Notes: generated by a model not told the origin, from the sequence alone. Counted from the first letter of the stretch, positions 8,506 through 17,610 are shown. The stretch: 64,000 nucleotides of DNA from Pseudomonadota bacterium (GCA_022360105.1 JAKSDL010000075.1:6259-70258); one strand, 5' to 3'. Numbers and translations are program-made.

Positions 8506-9405
8506 TTACCGGTAGGCAACCTGGGTTGTACTATGCAGGGTTGAAAGCAGACTTGATGATATTTTACTTGAATCTATTTTTTCCCCATTTGTACAAATCC
8601 CCAGCTCAATAGAAGGCTTGTTGGTCCCATGAAAATCGGAACCTGCGGAAATCATTAAATCATACTTTTTAGCCAGTTCCAAATAACTGTCTATCTGAAT
8701 TTTTTCATGAAGTGGCGCGAAAACCTCAATACCGTTCAATCCACGTTCCACCAGTGAGCACAGATACGCTTCAAACTCGTCGCCTTCCCTTTTAAGAGAA
8801 CCGGGGTGGGCGACTATTGCAATTCCCCCTGCTTCATGGATCAGTGATATGGCTTCCTCTGCAGTATAAAGTTTTTTAGGGACGTATGCTTTTTTATTTT
8901 TCCCCAGGTACTCATCAAAAGCCTGATCAATGCTGCCAACAATATTCTTGTCAACCAATACTCGTGCAATATGAGGTCGACCGGGACTTTCGTTATTCTT
9001 GGATACTGCCTTGAAATCATCCAAACCGATATCGATTCCAAGAGAAGAAAGTTTTTCCACTATCTGACTATTCCTTCTTGCTCTGATCGTTCTAACCTTT
9101 TCAAGACCATCGAGCAAGGGCTGGTGGTTTATATCAATATGATAGCCAAGGATATGTAAAATTCCTTTTGTGGATTTAGCACTAAGCTCAATGCCTTCAA
9201 TTATGTTGATAGGAATGTCTTTTTCATCTCTGCAACTAGTTGCTGCTTTTATTCCGGCAACTGTATCATGATCTGTAATCGAAAGTGTCGATATGCCTTT
9301 TTTATACGCATGCACTACCAGCTCTTCCGGGCTCAATGTCCCATCTGATCGATCCGTGTGCGTGTGGAGATCAATCCAGTGATTAATCCGGTTCGAGTCA
9401 TTCAT
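8506..9405 (-). CDS. PHP-domain phosphoesterase, YciV/RNase AM-like
   Basis: 299 residues. The PHP motifs are clear: DLHTHTDRSDG (His14, His16), TDHDT, a mid-domain AHPGSLKR and GSDFHG near the C terminus. This is the TrpH/YciV class, whose characterised members hydrolyse 3',5'-nucleoside bisphosphates (pAp) and the 5' ends of short RNAs. It uses a trinuclear metal centre in the cytoplasm. First gene of an operon with the 5'-nucleotidase and the Sm-like protein, which together could recycle RNA or pAp degradation products. The family is certain, the substrate inferred. Confidence 0.9.
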   Translation of the reverse strand: MNDSNRINHWIDLHTHTDRSDGTLSPEELVVHAYKKGISTLSITDHDTVAGIKAATSCRDEKDIPINIIEGIELSAKSTKGILHILGYHIDINHQPLLDGLEKVRTIRARRNSQIVEKLSSLGIDIGLDDFKAVSKNNESPGRPHIARVLVDKNIVGSIDQAFDEYLGKNKKAYVPKKLYTAEEAISLIHEAGGIAIVAHPGSLKREGDEFEAYLCSLVERGLNGIEVFAPLHEKIQIDSYLELAKKYDLMISAGSDFHGTNKPSIELGICTNGEKIDSSKISSSLLSTLHSTTQVAYR

Positions 9406-9740
9406 GACCGCAATACCCTGTCAAGTTAGTATCAATATAAATTTATCTTTTTATTTTCATTATCCGGCGTCACAGTTAAAAAGTAAACAGCGATGAGAAG
9501 GGGATTGGAGTGGATATACCTAAGCTACATTTGGCGAGGATCACAAGGTTTTCAAATAGCCATTTTGATGCGGATTTCTCTAACCCCAATGTCCATCTAC
9601 TGAAAACAGGAATTTTCCAATGGAACTACTTTACTAAAGCTATCGCTCGGTATAGTATATGGCAAATCAAGTGATTATAAAATCAGATAATTCAAAGTCG
9701 AGTATATCCTAAAAGCGATAAAAACAAGCTATTATATTCC
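9406..9740. other. Intergenic region ahead of cheX1
   Basis: 335 bp between the divergent PHP gene and cheX1, with no ORF of note. A GCGATAA segment near 9714 recalls a sigma28 -10 element, but no matching TAAA box sits at the right distance. No ribosome-binding site precedes cheX1. Confidence 0.5.
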
Positions 9741-10223
9741 ATGAAAGTTGAATATCTCAATCCCTTTATATTTGCGACCAGGAAGGTCCTGAAAATGATG
9801 GCATACATGGATTCAAAACCTATGAAGCCGTATTTGAAAGAGATTGGTGATAACAGAGGACTGGGAGATATTTCTTCGGTTATTTCTGTCAGTGGTGAGT
9901 GTCAGGGAAGTATCGGAATAAGCTTTTCAACAAAAGCTATTCTTCAGGTCGCCTACCAAATGTTTAGTGAACAATATGACGGACTAACTGATGAAATTGT
10001 CGATATGGTTGGGGAAATTGTTAACATGGTAAGTGGAGATGCAAGACAGGAGTTGGTAAAGCTTGGTTTCCATTTCTCAGCCGGAATACCTGTAACAACA
10101 TTGGGCAAAGATCATGAATTAGTCCATTCGGTAAAAGACAGGGTCATTGTTATACCATTTCAAACTGCTCATGGCGATTTTGTTATTGAAACCTGCTTCG
10201 ATTCGAAGAAGTTTCTGGAATAG
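9741..10223 (+). CDS. cheX: CheX-type CheY-P phosphatase, copy 1
   Basis: 160 residues, the normal CheX length. The single catalytic ExxN motif lies in DMVGEIVNMVSGDAR, with Glu92 and Asn95, which in CheX dephosphorylate CheY-P. The rest follows the CheC/CheX/FliY fold, ending VIETCFDSKKFLE. It opens the chemotaxis locus. Its sister at 17128 closes it and agrees at roughly two thirds of positions by eye, with Glu92/Asn95 at identical positions. No Shine-Dalgarno sequence precedes the ATG. Confidence 0.92.
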   Translation: MKVEYLNPFIFATRKVLKMMAYMDSKPMKPYLKEIGDNRGLGDISSVISVSGECQGSIGISFSTKAILQVAYQMFSEQYDGLTDEIVDMVGEIVNMVSGDARQELVKLGFHFSAGIPVTTLGKDHELVHSVKDRVIVIPFQTAHGDFVIETCFDSKKFLE

Positions 10224-10319
10224 CGTTGCCATGTAACAAACAATAAACAGACTTTAAAAGGAACTGGCCGCTCTTTTGCGATAAATTGAGCGAATCATTG
10301 GATATTTGAGGAGTCATCC

Positions 10320-10634
10320 ATGTCGCAAGACGAAAAAAAGAAAGAAGATTTTATCAGAAAAAGGGACAAAATGCGTGAGCGTCACAGGAGAGTGCAAGAG
10401 CTTGATGACACAGCAGAATTTGAAGAGAAGAAAGAGCCCGAAACAATTAGCCTGGAAAGCCTCCAAGAGCAGCTTCAAACACTAAAGCATGAAATAAACA
10501 TTGAAACAATCCAAAAAAGACTTAGGGCCCACGAGCTTTTTTTCAAAGAACTTGGAGACGACAAAGAACTCCTGTTTGATATCATCCGTCTGTACAAACA
10601 GAAAAGAGAATTGAAATCCAAAAAGAAATCCTGA
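10320..10634 (+). CDS. Small highly charged coiled-coil-like protein
   Basis: 104 residues, not recognised. It is rich in Lys, Glu and Arg. The first 35 residues are basic (KKKEDFIRKRDKMRERHRRV) and 50-95 look like amphipathic helix. There is no signal peptide or membrane segment. A strong GAGGAG ribosome-binding site six bases ahead of the ATG supports translation. It lies between cheX1 and the STAS gene, so a chemotaxis or flagellar role is possible by position only. Confidence 0.6.
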   Translation: MSQDEKKKEDFIRKRDKMRERHRRVQELDDTAEFEEKKEPETISLESLQEQLQTLKHEINIETIQKRLRAHELFFKELGDDKELLFDIIRLYKQKRELKSKKKS

Positions 10635-10949
10635 CGCTTTTGCTTTCTCTGATCCTGAACCGGCGTCAGTTTTCCCTCCAACCCCAGGGTAGTCCAGCCT
10701 TTAACCCATCTGTCATCCTTTCCAAAAAAATGAGTAACTTGGAGTTCTAACACAGGTTTTCCTTAGCTTTTTCACTACCTAAACGCGCCGTCCCGCAGAT
10801 TTCCCTCGATTTAATTAAATATTGTAATCAGACCATTAGTAAGATAAAATAGATTTAATTTGGTGTGAAATACCTATTTCAGAAGGCATTCTGGAATGCT
10901 GTCATTCAAAAAAAAAGATTATCGTTATTATCTTTGATGGGAGGTCATT
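10635..10949. other. Intergenic region ahead of the STAS gene
   Basis: 315 bp without a gene. It holds a perfect 6-bp inverted repeat GCATTC/GAATGC (10886-10899) and, just before the STAS ribosome-binding site, a run of A followed by imperfect AAAGAT...ATCTTT arms. A promoter or leader hairpin for the downstream gene is possible. Confidence 0.4.
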
Positions 10950-11297
10950 TTGGATTTTCAAAGATTTGAATCTGAATTTATTGTGGAAAAAGAGGGGGAC
11001 AGCACACTCGGTACACTTCGTTTTTCCGGTGACTTGACCATTCAGGATGCAGCATCAATTAAAGAAACTGTTCTGGAAGCATTGTCAAAAACAGATGATT
11101 GTCGACTGGATTTTGATTTGGTTAACATTTTTGACCTTTCCAGTATCCAAATATTCTTTGCTGCCTGCAATTCTGCCGCAGCTAAAATGAAAAAGCTTGA
11201 ACTAAAAGGGGAGTGTCCAAGTGTTTTTCGCAATGCTGTAATTGATGCCGGATTTGAAAGGATCGAATGGTTATGCTTTGGTGAGTCATTCAACTGA
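10950..11297 (+). CDS. STAS-domain protein (anti-anti-sigma-like)
   Basis: 115 residues forming one STAS fold. LRFSGDLTIQDAASIKETVL gives the first strands and helix, then CRLDFDLVNIFDLSSIQIFFAAC contains the phosphorylatable-Ser loop (DLSS), and KLELKGECPSVFRNAVIDAG completes it. The start is TTG with a strong GGGAGG (10939-10944) five bases upstream. STAS proteins switch partners on phosphorylation or bind NTPs. No cognate anti-sigma kinase is visible nearby. It lies in the chemotaxis locus just ahead of cheD, so a role in signalling or receptor-array regulation is plausible but unproven. Confidence 0.82.
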   Translation: MDFQRFESEFIVEKEGDSTLGTLRFSGDLTIQDAASIKETVLEALSKTDDCRLDFDLVNIFDLSSIQIFFAACNSAAAKMKKLELKGECPSVFRNAVIDAGFERIEWLCFGESFN

Positions 11298-11431
11298 ACA
11301 AGGGAAGTGCCACTATCATCTAAAACCTTATGGTAATGTTCCGGATCCGAAGCATTTTTTAAAAGAGATGGCTTAATCCGAAATCCAGTAACAGAGACAA
11401 AAGGTTTTCGGATAAAAACAATTAAATATTC

Positions 11432-12043
11432 ATGAAAATCGTTAAGGACATAAATATTTCGAGATACATCCTGGAGCCTGGCGATTACTATGTGACAGAC
11501 AAACGTGTGGTTATCAAGACATTGCTGGGCTCTTGTGTTGCAGCGTGTTTGTTTGATCCTGTTAATAGGATCATGGGAATGAATCACTTCTTGTTGGGCA
11601 GTGAAAAAAAAGGACTTGAAGGTTCGTTAATTACGTCCGAATCCGGAAGGTACGGGATCAATGCAATGGAATTGATAATCAATGGAATGCTTAAGCTGGG
11701 AGCCTTAAAAAAAAATATCAAAGCCAAAGCTTTTGGAGGTGGCAACGTCTTAAATTTCGCCAAAGATTTTGAAGCTCAATATAATGTAGGAGATTTGAAT
11801 AGTCGATTTATTAAAGAGTTTTTGGAAACTGAGAAGATCCCTTTGGTTGCATCTGATCTGGGTGGAAATCGCGGTCGTGTTATTCTGTTTCATGGTCAAG
11901 ATTACACCGTATTTGTGAGGAAGATAGGTCAATACGACACAACTAAAATTGCAGACAGGGATAGTAGTTATTGGAAAGCAGCAAAACAGAAAAAGTGGCA
12001 GTTAACTCCTGAAGTTGAGTTATGGAGTAAAAAAGATAATTAA
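11432..12043 (+). CDS. cheD: Chemoreceptor glutamine deamidase CheD
   Basis: 203 residues, close to usual CheD length. It deamidates glutamines on chemoreceptors and in many species also binds CheC-type phosphatases. The catalytic Cys35 sits in TLLGSCVAACLFD and His52 in GMNHFLLG. The conserved GGNVLNF segment is also present. It precedes cheR by 32 bp. No receptor gene is present in the window, so its substrates lie elsewhere. Start ATG lies in an AT-rich leader without Shine-Dalgarno. Confidence 0.93.
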   Translation: MKIVKDINISRYILEPGDYYVTDKRVVIKTLLGSCVAACLFDPVNRIMGMNHFLLGSEKKGLEGSLITSESGRYGINAMELIINGMLKLGALKKNIKAKAFGGGNVLNFAKDFEAQYNVGDLNSRFIKEFLETEKIPLVASDLGGNRGRVILFHGQDYTVFVRKIGQYDTTKIADRDSSYWKAAKQKKWQLTPEVELWSKKDN

Positions 12044-12075
12044 ATTTAATAAATATTCTAAGATAAATATTATTC

Positions 12076-12921
12076 ATGCAAATTGTTTCAATACTTCAAA
12101 AAGATTTCACCCGTCTAAGTGATTTTATTCAAAGTGAATACGGCATTAAAATGCCGGAAGTAAAAAAAACCCTTTTGGAAAGTCGTTTGCAAAAGCGACT
12201 ACGAAAACTGGATATAAAATCATTCAAAGAATATTGTGACTACTTGTTTAGTCCGGAAGGGATGGAAGAGGAACTACCTCATTTTATCGACAAAATAACG
12301 ACCAATAAGACCGATTTTTTTAGAGAGAACGAGCACTTCGAATACCTGACTGACCAGTTATTACCAAGTTTCATAAAAAATAAGAAAAAGGAATTTGATA
12401 CCCTTCGCATTTGGAGTGCCGGGTGTTCCACCGGTGAAGAACCCTATACTATAGCTATGGTTGTTAAGGATTTTTTAGAAAACAACGGGCTTGGCAACAT
12501 TCGATTATCGATTTTGGCGACTGATATTTCTGCCGAAGTATTACGAATTGCTCAAAGGGCGGTATATCACGAGATTCGGGCAGTACCTATTCCTTTTAAT
12601 ATCAAAAAGAAATATTTACTTAAAAGTAAATCAGGAGAGAAGAAATTAGTAAAAATAGCACCAGAAATTAGGGAGTTAATACAATTTGGCCGTCTCAATT
12701 TTATGGATAGAGAGTATGGTATTAAAGATAAATTAGATATCATATTTTGCAGGAATGTTATAATTTATTTTGATAAGCCTACTCAGGAAATTATTTTAAA
12801 CCGAATCATTAGCAATCTGGTGCCAGGTGGCTTTTTTCTTCAAGGTCATTCAGAAACGATTCAGGGAATCAATCTTCCCTTAAAGCAGGTATTTCCTACT
12901 GTTTATGTAAAATCTGATTGA
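12076..12921 (+). CDS. cheR: Chemotaxis protein methyltransferase CheR
   Basis: 281 residues. It methylates receptor glutamates with SAM. An N-terminal helical domain (1-80) is followed by the methyltransferase domain with IWSAGCSTGEEPYTIAMV (SAM motif), LSILATDIS, and the signature DIIFCRNVIIYFDK. The C terminus has QGHSETIQG. No TPR or other fusion is present. It lies between cheD and cheB. The family is unambiguous. Confidence 0.95.
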   Translation: MQIVSILQKDFTRLSDFIQSEYGIKMPEVKKTLLESRLQKRLRKLDIKSFKEYCDYLFSPEGMEEELPHFIDKITTNKTDFFRENEHFEYLTDQLLPSFIKNKKKEFDTLRIWSAGCSTGEEPYTIAMVVKDFLENNGLGNIRLSILATDISAEVLRIAQRAVYHEIRAVPIPFNIKKKYLLKSKSGEKKLVKIAPEIRELIQFGRLNFMDREYGIKDKLDIIFCRNVIIYFDKPTQEIILNRIISNLVPGGFFLQGHSETIQGINLPLKQVFPTVYVKSD

Positions 12922-13000
12922 TCGCCTAGAACTTTTAAATACAACGTAACTAATCCTTGAACGGAAAATTGTTAAACCCTTGTCCAGCCTTGTTTCAGAT

Positions 13001-13098
13001 GCTGGAATCCAGCGTAAAGATTAACGTGCTGTTAGCTTTCAGCGTTCAACTTAAGACATTAGAATTGCAAGCAAAAACCGGCTGAGAGTTGAATGCTG
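13001..13098. repeat. REP-like inverted-repeat cluster in the cheR-cheB intergenic region
   Basis: GCTGGA-A-TCCAGC (13001-13013) is a perfect hairpin. CAGCGTTCAACT (13040-13051) and AGTTGAATGCTG (13087-13098) are inverted arms with one mismatch and a 35-base loop. The clustered arms in a 282-bp gap look like a REP-type repeat unit. Other genome copies cannot be checked here. Confidence 0.45.
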
Positions 13099-13203
13099 GA
13101 GATACTAAATTTCTGAGCACCAAGCTGCTTTTAAAGCTTTTATTAGTATGGGTCAAATTGGTTTTCGTTCAGGCACTAACTAGCTAGTATTACGAAGATA
13201 TTT

Positions 13204-14283
13204 ATGAACAAAATTAAAGTAATGATCATTGATGATTCTGCTGTGGTTAGGCAAACGATGGAAAAGATAATCAGCTCAGACAAACAGCTGACAGTAATAG
13301 CTACGGCGCAAGATCCCTTTGTTGCAGCTCGGAAGATGACCAAGGAAGTTCCGGATGTTATTTCTCTCGATGTGGAAATGCCTCGTATGGATGGGATTAC
13401 CTTTTTAAAAAAGCTGATGACCCAATATCCTATTCCTGTGGTTATCTGTTCCAGTTTGACAGAAAAAGGATCGGAAACGGCCATGAAAGCTTTGGAATAT
13501 GGTGCTATCGACGTTATTCATAAACCAAACATTGGAGCAAAGCAGTATTTGGAAGAAGCAAAAATACTGATTTGCGATTCGATAAAAGCCGCAGCCCAGG
13601 CAAACGTAAAAAAGCAGAAGACCAAACCTGTAGAAGGGATTAAGCCTTCAAAAAAGCTTACAGCCGATGTAGTTCTTTCTAAGGCCAAATCAAATGCAAT
13701 GATTCAAACTACAGAAAAAGTTGTGGTCGTAGGTGCTTCTACAGGCGGCACGGAAGCTTTAAAGGTTTTTCTTGAAAGACTTCCATTGGATGCTCCCGGA
13801 ACAGTGATCGTTCAACACATGCCGGAAAACTTCACAACAGCTTTTGCCAAAAGACTGGATTCAATTTGTAAAGTCACAGTGAAAGAAGCCGAAGATAATG
13901 ACACTGTCGTTTCCGGACGAGTCTTGATTGCCCCGGGCAATAAACATACATTGTTAAAACGCAGCGGTGCCAGGTACTACGTTCAGGTCAAAGATGGACC
14001 TCTCGTAAGTAGACACAGACCTTCGGTGGATGTATTGTTTCGATCTGCTTCCCGTTACGCCGGTAAGAATGTCATCGGTGTGATTATGACTGGCATGGGA
14101 GATGATGGGGCAAAAGGAATGATGGAAATGAAGGACCAGGGAGCCAAGACTATTGCTCAAAATGAAGCCACTTGCGTGGTTTTTGGAATGCCTAATGAAG
14201 CCATTAAGCTGGGAGGTGTTGACCATGTATTGCCCCTGGAATCCATACCGGATGAAGTAATATCACTTTCAAAAACAAACTGA
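13204..14283 (+). CDS. cheB: Chemotaxis response regulator protein-glutamate methylesterase CheB
   Basis: 359 residues. The receiver domain (1-120) has IIDDSAVVR and the phosphoacceptor Asp56 in [14 protein letters not shown] linker (about 125-165, rich in Lys) leads to the C-terminal methylesterase domain with its triad: Ser in [12 protein letters not shown] (about 178), His in IVQHMPENF and Asp in [11 protein letters not shown]. It demethylates and deamidates receptors when phosphorylated by CheA. No Shine-Dalgarno sequence precedes the ATG. Confidence 0.96.
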   Translation: MNKIKVMIIDDSAVVRQTMEKIISSDKQLTVIATAQDPFVAARKMTKEVPDVISLDVEMPRMDGITFLKKLMTQYPIPVVICSSLTEKGSETAMKALEYGAIDVIHKPNIGAKQYLEEAKILICDSIKAAAQANVKKQKTKPVEGIKPSKKLTADVVLSKAKSNAMIQTTEKVVVVGASTGGTEALKVFLERLPLDAPGTVIVQHMPENFTTAFAKRLDSICKVTVKEAEDNDTVVSGRVLIAPGNKHTLLKRSGARYYVQVKDGPLVSRHRPSVDVLFRSASRYAGKNVIGVIMTGMGDDGAKGMMEMKDQGAKTIAQNEATCVVFGMPNEAIKLGGVDHVLPLESIPDEVISLSKTN

Positions 14284-14343
14284 TACTATTTCTTTTAGTG
14301 AAGTTGCTCCGAAGCAGAATTTGAATCTAACAAAAGGAGATGT

Positions 14344-14709
14344 ATGAGTAAAAAAATAATGACAGTCGACGACTCAGCCAGTGTTAGACAAATGGTTAGT
14401 TTTACATTAAAAAACGAAGGTTATGAAGTGAGTGAAGCTGAGGATGGTGTGGATGCCTTGGCCAAGCTTCAACAAAAACCTGTAGACATGGTGTTGACCG
14501 ATCTTAATATGCCAAACATGGACGGGATCGAACTGATCAAACAACTAAGAGCCAATCCGAGTTTCAAATTCATTCCAATAATTTTTTTGACGACTGAATC
14601 CCAGGAAGAAAAAAAGCAGCAAGGCAAACAGGCTGGTGCAACCGGCTGGATAGTAAAACCATTTAAACCGGAACAGTTAGTAGGGGTGATTAAAAAAGTT
14701 CTGGGATAA
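14344..14709 (+). CDS. cheY: Chemotaxis response regulator CheY
   Basis: 121 residues, a stand-alone receiver domain. The acid pocket Asp9/Asp10 (TVDDSASVRQ), phosphoacceptor Asp53 (VLTDLNMPNMDG), switch Thr near 83 (FLTTES) and Lys near 105 (IVKPFKPEQ) are all present. It should be phosphorylated by CheA and dephosphorylated by the CheX pair, and should bind the flagellar switch. A good AGGAG lies ahead of the ATG. In this genome FliM lacks the standard CheY-binding peptide, so its docking site needs explanation. Confidence 0.94.
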   Translation: MSKKIMTVDDSASVRQMVSFTLKNEGYEVSEAEDGVDALAKLQQKPVDMVLTDLNMPNMDGIELIKQLRANPSFKFIPIIFLTTESQEEKKQQGKQAGATGWIVKPFKPEQLVGVIKKVLG

Positions 14710-14773
14710 ATTAGATATCAAAAAAATAGCATTTAGGTTTGCGGCTTAATTGAAACCAACGATTAGGATAGAA

Positions 14774-16942
14774 ATGGAATCTGCCAAGAATCGGCCAGCA
14801 GGAGAAAAAGCCGGAGAAAATCGCCACATTCTCGCCTTTAAGGAAGAAGCCCTGGAAAGACTCGCTGAGCTAGAAGATGCCTTGCTGGAACTGGAAAACA
14901 ATCCCTCTGATCAAGAGCTGTTAGACAGCGCTTTTAGAGCCATGCACACTATCAAAGGCTCAGCTGGCATGTTTGGTTTCGAAGATATCGTAGATTTTAC
15001 TCACAATATAGAAACAGTTTTCGATTGCATCAGGGATGGTTCGATCGAAATTACAAAAGAACTGATTGCCCTCGGCCTGCAGGCGCACGATCAAATCGGC
15101 AAGCTGTTAAATGAAGCTGACGGCCCCCTACCAGAGGACCAGGAAACAAGAAACGGAATAACAGAAGCATTTCTCAACTTATTGCCGACACCTCAAGAGT
15201 CTGTAATTATTGAAGAATCTAAACCGAATGAGAAAGTGAAGCCTGCTAAACAAGAGCTTTCCATATATAGGATTAGATTCAAACCCGGTCCCGGAATTTT
15301 TGCTACCGGAACCAATCCTCTCCTTATTTTAAATGAACTTAAAGAACTGGGAGACTGCCGAGTTATAGCTCACGCAGGAAACATAACAGAGCTGGAACAC
15401 TTAGACCCTGAGAGTTGCTATACCTGGTGGGACATTATCCTTAGTACTCGTGAATTGAAAAACGAAATCGAAGATGTGTTTATTTTCATGGATGATTCCT
15501 GTGACGTTCAAATCGATTTAATCGACACAAACAGCAGCTTTGATTTTGAAACCGGCTATAAAAAACTGGGAGAGATTTTAATTGAACGCGGAGATATCGA
15601 ACAGGAAGAACTGCAAAAAGTAATTGAAAACAAAGTGTTACTGGGAGAGCAGCTACAAAATGAAGGATTGCTGCAGCCCAGCCAGGTAGAATCGGCCCTG
15701 GAGGAACAAAAAGTGGTCAGGGAAACTCGGGAAAAGCGACACAAAACAGATTCAGTATCCAGTATTCGCGTAACCTCAACCAAGCTTGATAAATTGGTTG
15801 ATCTTGTTGGTGAATTGGTAACAGCGCAGGCCAGACTCAGCCAAATAGCCGTGGAAAAGGAAGATTTAACAGTACTTTCTATCGCAGAAGAAATTGAAAG
15901 ACTGACTGCAGAATTAAGAGACAGCACCATGAGTGTGCGAATGCTGACTTTTGGCACGACGTTCAATAAATTTAAGCGACTGGTAAGGGATCTTTCAACG
16001 GAACTGGAAAAAGACATTATTCTGGTAACGAATGGTGAAGAAACCGAGCTGGATAAAAATGTTATCGAACAGCTTAATGATCCTCTGGTGCATTTATTGA
16101 GAAATGCTGCAGACCATGGAATCGAATCTCCCCAAGAAAGAATAGCAACAGGAAAACCGAGCCAGGGCACCATTGAGCTATCTGCATCTTATTCGGGAGC
16201 TCAGGTATTAATCAAAATTGTTGATGATGGCTCGGGCATGGACCCGGCAAACATCCGACAAAAAGCTATCGATAAAGGTCTTATCACAAAAGAATCTAAG
16301 CTGTCTGATAAAGATTGTCTTTTTCTGATTTTCGAACCTGGCTTTTCCACGGCGAAAGAAGTTTCTAATGTATCAGGACGTGGTGTTGGCATGGATGTCG
16401 TCAAAAAAGCCATTGAAAACCTGAGAGGTGCCGTTGATATTGACAGTCATATTGGCGTTGGAACGACAATTACTGTTAAACTGCCGTTAACATTGGCAAT
16501 AATCGACGGGTTGTTGGTGCAGGTACACGATGAATATTATGTTATTCCCTTGGCTTTTGTCGAAGAATGTATTGAACTGACAGCGCAGGATATCAAAAAT
16601 TCACATGGCCGGCATGTAACCAATGTAAGAGGACAATTGGTACCATATGTAAGACTTAGGGAACAGTTTAACATCTGCAAAGAGAGACTTCCGATTGAAC
16701 AAGTGGTGATAACGGAAATTGAAGGTCATCGTGTCGGTTTTGTCGTGGATAAGGTTGTGGGGCAACATCAAACAGTGATCAAAAAATTAAGTCGGGTTTA
16801 CAAGGATATTGATACAATTTCAGGAGCTACTATTATGGCAGATGGTACAGTTGCATTGATTATTGATATCAATAAGCATTTGCAATTGGTGGAAAAGGAA
16901 TATAATGCGCAATATGGCAATAAGGTAGATGCTTTGCATTAA
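14774..16942 (+). CDS. cheA: Chemotaxis histidine kinase CheA with an extra MshEN-like segment
   Basis: 722 residues from the ATG at 14774, which has AGGATA just upstream; a TTG at 14750 could add eight residues. An HPt domain carries the phospho-His in RAMHTIKGSAG (His58). A P2-like regulator-binding domain follows (about 160-260, IRFKPGPGIFATGTNPLL). Next comes a segment (about 262-317) with KLGEILIERGDIEQEEL and LLGEQLQNEGLLQPSQV, which looks like two halves of an MshEN/GspE-N motif. Dimerisation (ELVTAQARL), HATPase (HLLRNAADHGIE, DDGSGMD, GRGVGMDVV) and CheW-like domains complete it. No cheW is in the window. Confidence 0.95.
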   Translation: MESAKNRPAGEKAGENRHILAFKEEALERLAELEDALLELENNPSDQELLDSAFRAMHTIKGSAGMFGFEDIVDFTHNIETVFDCIRDGSIEITKELIALGLQAHDQIGKLLNEADGPLPEDQETRNGITEAFLNLLPTPQESVIIEESKPNEKVKPAKQELSIYRIRFKPGPGIFATGTNPLLILNELKELGDCRVIAHAGNITELEHLDPESCYTWWDIILSTRELKNEIEDVFIFMDDSCDVQIDLIDTNSSFDFETGYKKLGEILIERGDIEQEELQKVIENKVLLGEQLQNEGLLQPSQVESALEEQKVVRETREKRHKTDSVSSIRVTSTKLDKLVDLVGELVTAQARLSQIAVEKEDLTVLSIAEEIERLTAELRDSTMSVRMLTFGTTFNKFKRLVRDLSTELEKDIILVTNGEETELDKNVIEQLNDPLVHLLRNAADHGIESPQERIATGKPSQGTIELSASYSGAQVLIKIVDDGSGMDPANIRQKAIDKGLITKESKLSDKDCLFLIFEPGFSTAKEVSNVSGRGVGMDVVKKAIENLRGAVDIDSHIGVGTTITVKLPLTLAIIDGLLVQVHDEYYVIPLAFVEECIELTAQDIKNSHGRHVTNVRGQLVPYVRLREQFNICKERLPIEQVVITEIEGHRVGFVVDKVVGQHQTVIKKLSRVYKDIDTISGATIMADGTVALIIDINKHLQLVEKEYNAQYGNKVDALH

Positions 16943-17127
16943 CAAAAGTTTTTAAAAGCCTTGCTTTAAGACCTTCTGTATTATAATTAGCTAGACAACA
17001 TGTATCACATCTATTATTGCTTAATGTGGCAGACCGGCAGAAGAAGCATGAAACAATTTCTGAAAAACTATCTCCCCTTGTCCAACTAGGCTTCTTAATA
17101 CACTGAAATATAAGATCAGTACTTTAT

Positions 17128-17610
17128 ATGAAGATCGAATACATCCAACCGTTCATAAATGCTACTCGCAAAGTATTAAGCACCATGGCCAGTCTTGAAT
17201 CAAAACCCTTAAAACCTTATCTTAAGGAGGAATCAAATCAGATTGCATTGGGCGATATTTCTTCTGTGATTGAACTGACAGGCGAATGTAACGGCAGTAT
17301 TGGCCTTAGCTTTGAAACCAAATGTATTCTAAAAATTGCTTCCGGTATGTTGGGTGAAGTGTATGAAGAATTGGATGACGAAGTTGCCGATATGGTTGGT
17401 GAGCTGGTCAATATGATTAGCGGTGATGCAAGGCGTCAGCTAATCAAACTGGGGTTTTCGTTTTCTGCTGGAATTCCTAAAATTTCCAAAGGGAGCGACC
17501 ATAAACTGGTACATTCCGTTAGCGAGCGAACAATTGTGATTCCGTTTAAAACTGCTACCGGAGATTTTTATATTGAGACTTGTTTTGATTCTAGAAAATT
17601 CCTGGAATAG
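17128..17610 (+). CDS. cheX: CheX-type CheY-P phosphatase, copy 2
   Basis: 160 residues, same length as copy 1 and alignable without gaps. The ExxN pair is again Glu92/Asn95 in DMVGELVNMISGDAR. It ends YIETCFDSRKFLE. It follows cheA by 185 bp and closes the chemotaxis locus. Two CheX copies that flank one che operon suggest tandem duplication with divergence. Whether both act on this CheY or on different receivers is unknown. Confidence 0.92.
   Translation: MKIEYIQPFINATRKVLSTMASLESKPLKPYLKEESNQIALGDISSVIELTGECNGSIGLSFETKCILKIASGMLGEVYEELDDEVADMVGELVNMISGDARRQLIKLGFSFSAGIPKISKGSDHKLVHSVSERTIVIPFKTATGDFYIETCFDSRKFLE

Noticed and set aside
9700..9740. Possible sigma28 flagellar promoter ahead of cheX1 (GCGATAA)
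   Set aside because: The -10-like word is present but no TAAA-type -35 box lies at 15 bases; a chance match is as likely in AT-rich DNA.
11042..11587. 181-residue minus-strand ORF over STAS and the start of cheD
   Set aside because: It overlaps two supported genes and has no ribosome-binding site or family signature.
15556..16413. Minus-strand ORFs opposite cheA
   Set aside because: They lie fully inside a well-supported gene on the other strand and look like no known protein.
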